From Cordilura impudica (taxonomy: Eukaryota > Arthropoda > Insecta > Diptera > Scathophagidae), in NCBI GenBank assembly GCA_963682025.1, contig OY821522.1:30911009-30975008 (forward strand): DNA of 64,000 nucleotides, read 5' to 3'. The position numbers and the translations under genes were made by a program. This document shows, piece by piece, positions 44,930-55,923 of this stretch. The notes below the pieces were generated by a model. The model was not told the origin of the DNA and did not search any database. It saw only the letters and a list, made by a program, of their open reading frames with translations. Each line of letters opens with the position of its first letter. Position 1 is the stretch's first letter.

Positions 44930-45490
44930 CGCTGCATTTATAGATATAGTTTGAATGAAACTATCATTCCTTTATGCATGAAACTCATAGACAACAGCGG
45001 CTACACGACCAAAGCCTGTCAAAAATAAAATACACACGTTTATATGAAAACTACAACTTATGTCGCTGTAGTCAACTTAGGATAATTTCTATTTTTGTTG
45101 GCTATAAAAAATTAGTGCTATGATATACTTTATTTTGTTAAAAAAAAATAATCGCAAAATAAAATGCTGTAATAATTCCATTAACAATCAAAAGGGGTTA
45201 CATAAATTTATTTATTTATTTTTACGTTATAATAACGCATTATAATAAGCAATTGTATATTTAAATCAAGTTTATATAGAATCATGCATGTTTTGCTATT
45301 TAAGTAAAGTAAAATATAATTGACACTACTGAAATAAAAATGCATTTGTATAAAAACAGCTGTTTATATTGCTGTGTTATTTATGTTGGTGCCATTTTCA
45401 AAAAAAAAATGAAGTAGCTGACTAATGACTACAATTGCAGCCAACAGCATTTATAGTCGTGTGTTCGTGTAGCCGCAGTCGTCTATGTGT
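44930..45490 (+). repeat. Repeat X, diverged copy
   Basis: Shares with 6045-6380 the TTGTTGGCTA, TATTTTGTT, AATTCCATTAA, AATCAAAAGG and AGTAGCTGACTA blocks, in the same orientation. It lacks the 46-bp inverted end seen at 5984. A 98-codon open frame starting at 45485 just beyond it is low-complexity and hydrophobic and probably not a gene. Confidence 0.55.
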
Positions 45491-46263
45491 TTATGCATTA
45501 TAGCAGTGGTGGCAAACACACATACTATCACACAGTATTGTTGTGTGCAGCAAAAAACGAAATTTAAATTTCCTCTCACCAGTTATGCACTGAAAAACTT
45601 TACAATTGTGGAAAATAAAAGATTTTTATTTTTTTATATGTTTATAGTATTGTTATTTTATTTGAACTTTTTTATGTACATTTTAATATTTTTGTTAATT
45701 ATATTTATAATAATTTTTTATTCGTATAACAGTAAATTGGTAAATAATAGCAAATTAAGAAAAGTAAACAAAAAAATATAATAAAACTTCTTCAAAAGTG
45801 TTTAAATTTGCAGCAACAGTTTTGCTGCAATTAATTAGCTGACAAATATACAGCCCTGTTCTTGAAACGTTATTTGAATAAGAATGAATTTTACCCTCCT
45901 ATCTCACAGCACACTGCAACTGTGAAATCGTTGTGAACGTATTATCAACGAAAAATTGTTCGAATTAGTCAAATCCATCGCCATTAACTTTTATGCTCAC
46001 ATATCTGACTGCAATCTCATTTTTAAAATGTTGTCCAAGGCGAATCTAATAAGGTGACCTCACGAGCACAGCTGACTTTTATTTTTGAATTCGCCGAATT
46101 CGTTAAACTCTCAGTTCGTTAAACTACAAAAAATAAAAAAAGTGTTTTTGAAGAACAAAATTTTGATAATTGAAAAGATTAAATACTCTATAAATAAAAT
46201 AAAGTGATAAATTGAAAAAACAGAAAATAAACTGTTGTAAAAATAATAAATAGCTGCCAAAAA

Positions 46264-46498
46264 ATGCGGTCATGTGTTATTTGTAAAAAAAAAAAGAAGG
46301 AAATTGGATAATGCGCATTTTTCCAAGTTTCAAAAGAAGATGAGAGAAGACATATGTGGAGTGAGATTTGTCAGGTGCGTTTTTCAAAAACCTTTCTTGC
46401 AACCGATATAATTACTGCTGGAAATAGAGCAATGTTGATGCCGACTGCTCTGCCTTCTCTTCACCATTTACAAAATGATAACGAAATATATCCTGGGT
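46264..46498 (+). pseudogene. P-like transposase exon 1, THAP-type DNA-binding domain (broken)
   Basis: ATG at 46264 opens MRSCVICKKKKKEI, the first C-x2-C of a THAP finger, then a TAA after 15 codons, then SKEDERRHMWSEIC and a TDIITAGNRAMLMPTALPSL block resembling the AVPTIF-type THAP end. The later Cys-x2-His ligands appear deleted. A GTAAGT donor follows at 46498. The domain would bind the transposon ends. Confidence 0.6.
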
Positions 46499-46527
46499 AA
46501 GTAAATTGAATAAATTTAATCCTTAAA

Positions 46528-47570
46528 GTGATTTTGGGGAGTAGTATTTATATGGGAGCAATGACCAATTATGCACCAAATAAAACTTATTTGAACAAAT
46601 CAAGATCTCAGTATGTATCAAGCGAAGGTTATTATTCTGTACAAGAACTTTCACCTCAGAATCAACAGTGCGCGCAGGTTTCAACGGCAATTGGTTCTTC
46701 GTCTTTGGAGGAAACGTGTCCCACTCCTCACATGTTGTATGAAAATACATCAACTGAATCGCTACATAAGGATTGTACAGAACAGGAAACACAAACAGTA
46801 ATTAAATATGATTTGCATTTACAATTATATTTTAAATTGTATATTTTAATATTTTATACATATAGTTCGATCATTTTGGCAAAGCATATACAAAAATATT
46901 TGGACAAAATCCGTATGCTTGAAACGGAAAATAAAAACTTGAAGATAGAAGTCGCCCAAGCTAATGTGGCCATTGATGCAATGCGAAAAATATTTACGGA
47001 AGGCCAAATTCGTAAAATGATGTTCCCAGGAAGTATTCAGTGGAGATGGAATGACATTTCCAACGCAATGTGTTTGCATGCATCTGGTCCAAGGGCATAC
47101 AGACATATGTACAAAAAAGGTTTTCCATTACCTCACATGAAAACTTTGCAGCGTTGGTGTCGAACACTTAAGTGGAAAGGGAAATGAAGAAGATAATACA
47201 GAATGGCTCAATTCCTCAAATGTCCAAACAAATCCAACAGAACATGCTGCAGATGACTCCATACACTGGGAAATAGAAAGACTCGATGACGTTGAAGAAG
47301 AAATTATACCGGAAAAACATGATGAAGAGGTAATTGATGACATAGATGAAACAAATTTAGATGACATTGGTTTTTTGCAAGAGGATGCTTTGGAATATAT
47401 TTCCGGATATATTATTCAAAAGCTAAATCTTGAAATAGAACAATGTCATCAAAATTCGTTTACATGGGTTGATCAGGTATCAAAGGGTACTTACAAATGT
47501 GAAAAAACTCGAATTAATATTCCACAAAATAAATGGCCTTCAAATTGCGCATTGTCGAAACCTGAATAAG
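46528..47570 (+). pseudogene. P-like transposase, leucine-zipper/HTH part joined to C-terminus
   Basis: 46528-47187 encodes a coiled-coil LDKIRMLETENKNLKIEVAQ then FTEGQIRKMMFPG, WRWNDISNAMCLHASGPRAY and FPLPHMKTLQRWCRTLKW, the helix-turn-helix block of P/THAP9 transposases. After a frameshift an acidic stretch leads to EDALEYISGYIIQKL, a conserved C-terminal motif of the same family. The RNase H-like catalytic core and GTP-binding insertion (several hundred residues) are missing. This is an internally deleted, non-functional gene. An internal frame 47375-47569 covers the C-terminal motif. Confidence 0.8.
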
Positions 47571-48139
47571 CACCTGGTCGAAAAAAGCTCCAATGTTGAG
47601 CTTCCCGATTATATTAAAAAAAATTTTTTATATGCCGTATTCAATTCCGTGTTCGCAATTTCAAAATTAATTTGTAAAAATTTAATTAAATGTAAAAGTA
47701 GAAACCAAACGCCCATCCGCATTAAATTATTATATTTTGTAAGAAAAAAAGGCCAAAATAACAATATTACATAAGAATACTATAAATATTATTTGAATTT
47801 ATTTCTGTTATTTAATTTTTATTATTTTCCATGAAGTATTTTATAATTATCAATTTTTTCTGTTATTTATTATGTTTTATTTTAATTAGTATTTTATTTA
47901 ATTTTTAACGAAATATTTTTGTAAAATGGTTTATGCCTACTTAGGAAGTCAGCCATTTAAAATAAATGACAACGCGCCATGTGTAGTACCTCGGTGGTGG
48001 TGTGGAAAACTCACATTAAGGTGAATGGTATTTCAAATTCAAAATAGATAACAGTTACTTATTGTACCGGAGTAAAAATCTACTAAAATTAACGAATTTT
48101 GTAGTTTTTTGTCGATTTTCTTAATCGCCCTTTAATTTT
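47571..48139. other. P-like element interior, C-terminal remnants and non-coding DNA
   Basis: Short broken frames after 47570 (NKHLVEKSS, LRFYARIK-like) may be the last transposase residues. The rest is AT-rich. GTAGTACCTCGGTGGTGG at 47979-47996 is an isolated GC-richer patch. No further domains. Confidence 0.4.
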
Positions 48140-48502
48140 TTAAAAACACAAATTTATTTCTAAATTTTGCAAAACAAAAATGTCTAAAGTTAATAATTTG
48201 TAATGACATTTTAATAGATTTACAAATTTGTCCACCATCCACACATAAGTATATAGTATGTAGTTTCTGTTTTCATTAATACATAATTCTACTAATTGTT
48301 GTGCATTACATTCTATAGAGTCTTGCACATCTTGAACATCAGCTTTTGGTGTTTTCAATAACTCAAGCATACCCGCCATTAAGGGAGTTTTAGGTAAATC
48401 AGCAACAATTTTTATAGATTTCTTTGGTACAATTTGGTTTACAATTTGTATATATAAATGACAGCTGATTTTGACATTTTGACGAGTTTTTTCCAAAAAC
48501 AA
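48140..48502 (-). CDS. Unidentified 120-codon ORF inside the P-like element
   Basis: A minus-strand open frame starting 67 bp inside the right inverted repeat. It contains LPKTPLMAGMLELLKTP, KADVQDVQDSIECNAQQL and VELCINENRNYILYTYV. Amino-acid composition is balanced and the length is more than expected by chance in such AT-rich DNA. I do not recognise a family. It might be a captured exon or chance. No splice or promoter evidence was judged reliable. Confidence 0.3.
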   Translation of the reverse strand: MFLEKTRQNVKISCHLYIQIVNQIVPKKSIKIVADLPKTPLMAGMLELLKTPKADVQDVQDSIECNAQQLVELCINENRNYILYTYVWMVDKFVNLLKCHYKLLTLDIFVLQNLEINLCF

Positions 48503-49014
48503 AAAGCATGTTGTTTTTACCTTGTTGTATTTGTTGCCGTGGCGATGTCACCTTATTAGATTCGCCTTGATGTTGTTCAAGCGTAAACTTGAAAAAATTT
48601 GCTTACTTCTCTCTCTTATTTTTTTTTTTAAATAGAGTTACCGAGTTTATTTTACAGGCACATGTTTGAGGGAATATGTTTACATATATTATTATTAGTT
48701 TTATTTTAATAATAGTTAATAATATTTATGCTCTATAATAAACAAACTTGCGTTTTTATATGCGCATTTCAAGAAATAAATCATAATAATAGATTTAACA
48801 AGTTAAAACTTCAATTACAATTTTGCAGAATCCAGTAAATTTGCATTAAATTTATAACGGGGTAACATTAATCATTGTTAATGGCAGCCATTACTCGCAC
48901 GAAAAATTTTGTGCCATTAATGTCACCACTGCGGAAAATGTGTGTGTATTAGTAAAAAAATGTGAGGGTATTGAGTTTTTCGAACTTGCAATGTGATGTG
49001 TGAAAGGGGGGTTA

Positions 49015-49933
49015 AATAACATGAAATTGAAATTTTGGGTTTCTTCAAAACACAAATTTTATATTTTCGAAATATTTTTCGAAATCATTTTTTTATTGTC
49101 AAGTAACAAAAATTTAAATATTTCATTAAAATATATAAACTTAGAAGGATACATTTTGTATCCTTTGCAGCTATTTATTTAAATAGAAACTTTTGAAAAT
49201 TCTTAAACTTTTCGTTTGTTTGTTTTATTTGTACTTTTTTATTTATTTTCTAGAAACCGAGGTGCCATATGGTTCTTTAGTCAGTTTCACAAAAAAACTT
49301 TAAGTAATTTTTGCATGTTTTTTCTTAAGTTTATAGGAAAAGTTTAAAGAAAAATATTTTCTTTTAAATTTACAAATTATTTGTTCATTTATTATTTTTG
49401 TTCTTTAATTTCATTCAATTAAAAATGACTATTCTATTTTTAATAAAAAGTAAGGCATCACCAAAAAAAATTCGATATTCAAATAAATTGGATTTGACTG
49501 GCATCACTTCTGTTTCGAACATAAATAAACTTGTGGCAGACATATGCAAAAAAAATAAAAATATGTGATTTGAGTGAAATATTTTTTTAAATTCCTTTAT
49601 TTGTAACTAGCAGTATACCCGCTACGTTGTTAGCGTAATTATTATATTAATTATTTAAGCCATAATAATATTTAAAAACAATAAGAAATATAGTGTGAGT
49701 GACAATACGATGGAAACTTTTAACAAAATATATTTTTGACGACTTGGATGGAATCTTTTATTAGTTTAAATATTTATACGTTTTATTTATTTAACAAAGA
49801 AGAAATATTAATATTACTTCAGAAACAATTAACAAAACTTAAAAAGTATTAATTTTTATGCTGTTGACAAAACAATGGAAACCTTTACTATACAATAACA
49901 CTGTGGAATAAAATGTTCGTCATGATCTTGGGG
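49015..49933. other. AT-rich interval; retroposon-like end near 49610
   Basis: No coding frame of note. ACTAGCAGTATACCCGCTAC at 49607-49626 resembles the start of certain dispersed fly repeats, and GGGCGACAGGGCATACTAGT at 44709-44728 resembles its inverse. This is too short to classify. Confidence 0.3.
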
Positions 49934-52213
49934 TGTAATGGTGCGGCGCTGGTGGAACATTCCGCTTCCGTTTCCCTGAGCCTTTGCGGTACGCACGTGC
50001 TGGCGTGGAGCCTAGCTCGCCGGATGGGTGGGGTCTTGCTCAGGCCCAGGGAAACCGCACTACAGATGTTCACGTGCGATTTTTAAAAACTGAAAAAAAC
50101 GGTCGCTAATGGGACGGATGGTCATACTTACCTTGGGATTGGGGACGAGGTGTTCTGCCCCTTTTGCACTCCCTACCTTGTTACCTATGATCCATCTTAT
50201 TTGGAGGTAACCCACTTAAATGATAAGAAAATTTGGTTTGGTTTGGTTTCCTACATTGGGTTTAAAAACTTTTTATTTACCCTTCATTAGGTTTTTAATT
50301 TTAAATTATTTTTCGTAACATTTAAAAAAATTTTTTTTTGGCCAATTTTTATTTTTACCAAAATTTTAAGTTTAGCAAAATTTAATTTTAGGGAAATTTT
50401 AATTTTAGGAAACTTTTTAAATTCAGCTTAATAATATGCATATTTAAGAAAAGTTTTTTAATTAATGAAATTTTTAGTTTTAACAAAATTTGAATTTTAG
50501 CAATATTTAATTTTTAGCACAAGTTATATTTACCATAATTTTTATTTTTAGCCCAATTCATTTTATGTAAATTTTTAATTTTAACAATATATAATTATTA
50601 GAAAAAATTTTTACTTTTAGAAAATGTTACATCTAAAAAATTTTTAATTTATAATTAGAAATATTTATTTAGGTAGGAAAATTAATTTTTAGCAAAATTT
50701 ATTTCTATTTAGCTTAAATTCATAAAATTTCTTAACGTAATAAAATTTTTAGTTTAATTTTATAATTAGAAAAATTTTATACTTAGTAAATTTATTTTTT
50801 TTAATATGGTACCATTTTGTAGATTCTATAATTTTAAATTTAGCTTAATTTTAAGTTTTCAAGTAATTTTAAATATATAAAAATTTTCTTTACAGCAAAA
50901 TTTTAATTTTAGCAAAATTTTGTAATTGAGAACATTTTTAATTTAGAAAATTTTTTAGTCTAAATTTTATATCTAGGAAAATTTATTAATGTAGAAAAAA
51001 AATTTTTTTTTGTTTAAATTTATATATAGAAAATTTTATTAATGCGGAAAAATTTTTAGTTAAAATTAATATTTCGAAAATTTTATTAATGTAGTAAAAA
51101 TTTTTTTAGTTTAAATTTATATATAGACAAATTTTCCTTATATTTCTAGAAAGTTTTTTTTTTAATAATAAAGTTAACATTTCCGCCATATGGTTGTAGT
51201 TGTTGAGGTACAGATGAAGCTGCTGCCGCCAGACGCCGTGGTTGTGTCTCGCAATATGCCATTAAAAAAATTGGCCATAGCTGCATTAATAATGATATTG
51301 TTGCTGATTTCAATACAAAATGTTTATATGGAGATAGGAGTAAACACCAAAGAACTATTAATGCGACTTTGTTGTATAAGCTTAATTGGTTTAAGATAAA
51401 CTTTAATTTAATTCCTTAATTTAGTTTTATCCAACAGGTAGCCAATATTTTGTAGTTTTATTTATTTAAGTTAATTAATATACAATTTGCAAAAATCAAA
51501 ATTCAACTCCATTTTTTTTTTAACACCATCATAAATTATAAAACTTTATTATACTATTTTAGTTTTGTCACTTATTAGTTAAAATTATATTTTTAATTTT
51601 ACATTTCTTAAATTTAATTTAACATTTCTTTAGACTTTTCTTATTTCTTTAATTCTTAACCACTACATTTTTTTAATTTTAATTTTTCGGAGGTTTTTCC
51701 TCAACCTTTTCTTTCAATATTAAAACTTCAACTCCCTAAATCAAGATTATTTTCTTTTTATTCAACCTATCTTCATTTATTCATTCATCTCAAGATAAAA
51801 ACCTGTTTCCAAAAAAAAACTCGCAACCATTCATTGAGAACATTCATATTCATTCATATGTGTAACCAATACTCATACATTCACTAAATCCCTATGTAAA
51901 AAAATACTACATCTAACTATGAGTAGAACAGAGTAAGCCGATGTTAATGGCTGACAACATGGGTGGGAATGAGAACGAGTAAAAGCTTTACACATGAATA
52001 AACTGTTTAAAAATAGAATTTCTTCTCTTGCAACAAAAAAAATTGGCAAACGACATTACCATATAAGGTGTTGTTTATTAAATGGTACAGCACAAAAAAC
52101 AAAACAGACATACATACAAATCTCATACTGACGAAACGGGATTCTTGCAAAAATTTTACATTGCAAAATAAATAACGTTTCGCTTAATGTGACTTGTAAA
52201 TCTTTTGTTAAGT
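49934..52213 (-). repeat. Old solo-LTR-like relative of the Gypsy LTR
   Basis: Starts TGTAATGGTGCGGCGCTGG like the Gypsy LTR inner end and shares CACGTGCGATTT, CTTACCTTGGGATTGGGGAC and CCATATAAGGTGTTGTTTA further on. Overall it is strongly diverged, with long AATTTTTAATTTTAG-type runs replacing the T-tracts. No internal gag/pol is attached. The outer end is cut near 52213, probably by a Tc1-like insertion, so no target duplication can be read. A 69-codon frame at 51190 lies in it and is not convincing. Confidence 0.75.
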
Positions 52214-52812
52214 ACAGTCGTCACCAAAAATAAACGGCCCTCACAGGGGGTGGATGATTTCTATACCGAACGATTGTATGAATTTATTTTTGTAAAACTC
52301 CCGAAGTGTTTAAAAGTTTTGGGTCCATTTAAATATATCATTTTTTAGTCAACACTATTCGCCAGATTAATGCTAGCCAGACGATTTTATGGATTTATTC
52401 ATAGAATATTTCTCATAAATATTCTTTTGTCTGCGGCCATCACTAAAATCATCTATTATTCTAGATTTTAACTCTTCATTAAACTTTATTCTTGCCATTA
52501 TTTTATAATAATTGAAAGAAAACTTCAGAATTTATAAATCTTTAAATAACGGTTAAAATTTTTAAAATTTTTTTTCACTGGTTCTTCTATTTTTTATTAT
52601 TTTAATCAACTTAAAAAACATATTTATTTTCGTTTATCTATTTTTTTTAGTTGTATTTCTGTAACAAATGTGTTGTCTTCCAATAGAATACACCCAATAG
52701 TAATTTCGTAAAAGAAATACATAATTTTATCACTAAGCGTAATTATTAAAAAACAAAATTGGCAAATTTTGAATTTTGTAAAAATTTCCAATGTGTTGCG
52801 ACCTACTGTATT
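52214..52812 (-). mobile_element. Tc1/mariner-like element remnant
   Basis: Starts TA-CAGTCGTCACCAAAAATAA, a Tc1-style end, and on the far side TACAGTAGGTCGCAACACAT is seen inverted (near 52795-52812), both next to TA. Inside, 52505-52370 on the minus strand resembles the helix-turn-helix region at 41394-41230 (MARIKF, then IIDDFS). The transposase is otherwise lost. Confidence 0.45.
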
Positions 52813-52899
52813 TAAGTACCACTTTTTTATTCATTATAGGTTCGAAAATTAAAAAAAAATAGTATTATTTGTAATATCGATGGCTTAGTTTAGAAAGAA

Positions 52900-53151
52900 G
52901 TAACTCAAGCTATAGGACAAACGCTATTGAAATTGATGAAAATGGGTGCATGTTTAGACCTTATCCCCATTCAAATGACCCTTATGATATCGACTTAACT
53001 TGCCATAAGATCCAAATTACCAAATAGATCTCAGTCGAATTGGATTTGTGTATGTTTATTACATCCATTAATCCGTAGACCAAAAATAAACCCTATATGA
53101 CAGTTCACTTAGACCTATCTAAAACAAAAATATTGCACAGCTTTTTCTCGG
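52900..53151 (-). mobile_element. Helentron-like family B remnant B8, left part
   Basis: Degraded match to the family B interior in reverse orientation (CGCTATTGAAATT, CCATAAGATCCAAATTA, ATTACATCCATTAAT, AACAAAAATATTGCAC). It is interrupted at 53151 by the BEL/Pao element and resumes at 61372 with GGTTTGTATATGTTG and GTCCAATTTT-type blocks to about 61470. Confidence 0.65.
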
Positions 53152-53616
53152 TGTTCAAATATGAACATGAATATTTTAGATATATTTAAAGTAAATATTT
53201 AGTGATAGTAAAGAAGTATTTAGTGATAAAATTGATGATCATGTATTAATGGAAAATACACATTTGGGTGTTTTTCCAATCATTAAAATATGTTTATAGG
53301 TTGTTTACAAAGGGTAAACTAACTATCTTCGTGTGTACTTAGTTTATGGTGTAATTAGATGCACATTGAGGAAAAACCCAATGTCATAAAGGAACAACAG
53401 GTAGCAGACAATTATCATTTGTGTGCGTTTCTGTAGAAGTCTTACACAGTGATGATGTCACACATGAAGATAAGAGTATAGATAAGAGCATAGTATATAT
53501 AGTTTTAAGATTTTCATGTTTAGTATTTAAGGATTAATTTTGTAAATAAATTTAGTGTCCTACAAACATTCACAGAATATAGTTTTACTTAATATAGAAT
53601 TGAGTTTAATTACACA
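53152..53616 (+). repeat. BEL/Pao element 3, 5' LTR (465 bp)
   Basis: Starts TGTTCAAATATG, ends TTTAATTACACA. AATAAATTTAG near 53545 could serve polyadenylation, and TAGTATATATAG near 53489 is a TATA-like tract. From 53205 it matches the 3' LTR base for base with about a dozen differences. The first 53 bp have no counterpart in the 3' LTR. Confidence 0.85.
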
Positions 53617-53628
53617 TGGTCCTTCGAG
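53617..53628 (+). promoter_or_regulatory. BEL/Pao element 3 primer binding site, tRNA-Tyr type
   Basis: TGGTCCTTCGAG directly follows the 5' LTR and complements CTCGAAGGACCA, the 3' end of eukaryotic tRNA-Tyr. The downstream leader contains an 82-bp tandem duplication (53671-53834) with CGGCTAAAAACAGAGATTG. Confidence 0.8.
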
Positions 53629-53829
53629 AAAAAAAAACAGTGGGTTAAATCGAAAAAGAGTTTAATATAAAATTAAAAAAGCGTCTATCTCGGCTAAAAA
53701 CAGAGATTGAGTTCAGCAAAATATACTGAACATTTCAGCAAGATATACTGAAAATTAAAAAAGCGTCAATCTCGGCTAAAAACAGAGATTGGGTTCCAGT
53801 AAAGTAAAAAGTCTTCAAAACAAACAGCT

Positions 53830-54401
53830 ATGGCCGATAGAGCAAAATTATTAGAACGCCAAAAAGATTTGATGAAATTGTGTCTATTCGGACAAAACTA
53901 AGCTCGAAAGCAGTTCGCATTACTAGAACTCCTGAATTAAAAAAGCGTCTTGAAGAAGTTCAAGCTGAATTTGTGACAAACCATACAACAATATTAAAAT
54001 ATGGTATAACGTCAGAAGATTATTTTGAAAAAAGTTACTTTGATACAATAAAAAACGTTATTGCAGAATGTGTAAAGTTGATAGAAAACCTGTGCAGACA
54101 AAAGGAAGTTGTCCAACAGCAAGAGCAGCCAATAAGACAACCGAGCCTGCAATCAACCATATCAACTCATCAAAGGACAACATCGAAATTCGATGAAACA
54201 AAAGAGGTAAACATTAAAAATATCCAAGAAGAAGTCGAAGATCTGCAAGAAGATTTTGACGAAAGGGTAGAAAGGATGCGGAACTGGATGTCAACACTAC
54301 CTACAGTAGTATCCGATGCATCGAATAAACAATTGGCTATAAAAAACAGACCAAATAAAAAATCGGTTTGCAGAACTGGGAGACGTTTACAAAAAACTTA
54401 G
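53830..54401 (+). pseudogene. BEL/Pao element 3 Gag, N-terminal part
   Basis: ATG at 53830 starts a short frame (MADRAKLLERQKDLMKL) that passes by frameshift near 53875 into the frame 53880-54401. That frame is helical and charged (LKKRLEEVQAEFVTNHTTIL, then EEVEDLQEDFDERVERMRNW) and is probably the coiled-coil N-terminus common in BEL/Pao Gag. It ends by frameshift at 54401; the continuation is the next entry. Confidence 0.75.
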
Positions 54402-54423
54402 ATGCCATAATAAATCGAAAGAG

Positions 54424-55923
54424 ATGCGAAACCTGATGGCAAACATTGAAGAAGAGTATTTCGAAACATTGGAATTTCTTGCAGGAAGCGTAACAAAACC
54501 GCCAAGCGAGCATAACCAAGTGCCAATAAAAGATGCTGGGGGCATTTCTAACTTAGGCAAAATCGATATACCAGAATTTCATGGAGACATTAATGATTGG
54601 GCTCCATTTCACGATATGTTTAGAAGTCTGGTGCATAACTGCAAGCATCTCTCCAATGTGGAAAAAATGTATCGGTTGATGACAGCACTAAAAGGTGAAG
54701 CAAAAAAGCTTGTTCAACACTTAAAGGTAACAGATGTGAACTACCAAGCAGCTTTTGAAATTCTAAAACAAAGATATGAGAATCGTAGGCTGTTATTTAC
54801 AAACCAAGTAGACAAACTATTGGATCAGCCTATGGTCAACAGCGAGTCATCCTCAAGTATAAAGCAGTTGTTGGATACCACAAACAGTTGTATTCACACG
54901 CTAAAAGGGATGGATATTCAGATAACGGATGCTGAACCGTTTATTGCTCGTATTGTTATAAGAAAAATTGACAATGACGGTCTTCGATTTTACGAACAAA
55001 ATGTAAAGAAGACAAAAGAAATCCAAAGTCTAGATGATGTCTTGGGTTTTCTGGAACAACAAGTACAAGCTTTAGAAGCCGTTAAAAAAAGACCAGGATA
55101 TAAATTCCACAAAAAAATGGGTGACAGTTATAAAGTTTCGAACACTTTTTCTTCCACACAACAAGCGTGCCTATACTGCAATAAAAATGGCCATTTAATG
55201 AATGCGTTCAGGAAGTTTATAGCATTACCAATGGCAGAACGCCGAGAAATCGCGTTCAAAAAGTGTCAAAACAAAACAAAATGCTGCTATTGCGGAAAAG
55301 GACACCATAATCTGCTCCACAAAGATGAGGTTAAAAGTCAGGAAACAAAACCTGGCACATCAAAAACAATGATGATAAAAGAAAATACAACAACAACACT
55401 GTTAGCGACAGTACAGGTAAAAGTTCGTGCAGCAAATGGGGAGATGATAACGCTAAGAGCACTAATCGACCAAGGATCACAAATTACGGGACTTTCAGAA
55501 GAAGCGTCTCAAATATTAGCACTTCCAAAAATAAAATGCAAAACCAACATCAAAGGACTTGGAAGTACAGCAGTGGCCGCATCAAAATCAAAAGTGAAAC
55601 TACTTCTTCAACCACGCTTTGTTAGTAACCAGGTAATAGCAACAGAAGCTTTAGTTTTACCATCAATTTCGGGTCCTCAACCTGATCAATCTTTTAAAAT
55701 CGATCTCAGCCAGTGGGACAACTACGTTTTAGCTGATCCAATGTTTAACAAGTCAGACAGAATCGACATACTGATTGGAAGTGACACATTTGGCGAAATT
55801 CTAGAAGTAGTACGTAAAAAAGACGGCTTATTGGCTCAATCTACTAGTTTAGGCTGGATTCTATCAGGAGTCTACAAAAATACCAATAATAGTAGAAAAT
55901 TCTTGTCAGCCATAACAAATTGA
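54424..55923 (+). pseudogene. BEL/Pao element 3 Gag-protease (DUF1759, zinc fingers, DUF1758)
   Basis: 499 codons. DUF1759 (residues 47-190) with IPEFHGDINDWAPFHDMFRS, LSNVEKMYRLMTALKGEAKK and LKQRYENRRLL. Zinc fingers near 249-300: CLYCNKNGHLMNAF, whose fourth ligand is Phe instead of Cys, and CCYCGKGHHNLLH. The retropepsin-like DUF1758 follows with RALIDQGSQITGLS (catalytic Asp about 349) and IDILIGSDTFGEIL. The open frame ends at a TGA after AITN, where relatives continue into FWELEE. Confidence 0.88.

Larger units (their letters stand above)
46036..48569 (+). mobile_element. P-element-like DNA transposon, internally deleted
   Basis: Terminal inverted repeats begin CAAGGCGAATCTAATAAGGT and run about 25 bp (46036-46060 and 48545-48569). 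The 8-bp flanks ATGTTGTC (46028-46035) and ATGTTGTT (48570-48577) differ by one base. The empty site ATGTTGTC is visible inverted at 11565-11572. An 8-bp duplication plus a THAP-like and P-transposase-like coding region identify the family. The middle of the transposase is gone. Confidence 0.85.
45894..49011. mobile_element. Element Y, copy 2 (TTA duplication), split by a P-like transposon
   Basis: Ends CCCTCCTATCTCACAGCACA and, inverted, CCCCCCTTTCACACATCACA. TTA is present on both sides (45891-45893 and 49012-49014). Its sequence is the inverse of 11133-11706. Removing the 2.5 kb P-like insert leaves about 584 bp, matching copy 1 in length. Confidence 0.8.

Noticed and set aside
45485..45781. 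98-codon ORF with a very hydrophobic middle
   Set aside because: Phe/Ile/Leu-rich stretch arises from T-rich DNA. No start context or homologous copy supports a membrane protein.
51190..51399. 69-codon ORF with a possible membrane helix in the old solo LTR
   Set aside because: Not present in the intact Gypsy LTRs and no family recognised. Left as part of the LTR remnant.
54337..54519. Minus-strand ORFs under BEL/Pao element 3 (also 57155-57457, 59007-59384, 60327-60872)
   Set aside because: Shadows of the plus-strand polyprotein frames, which carry the recognisable domains.
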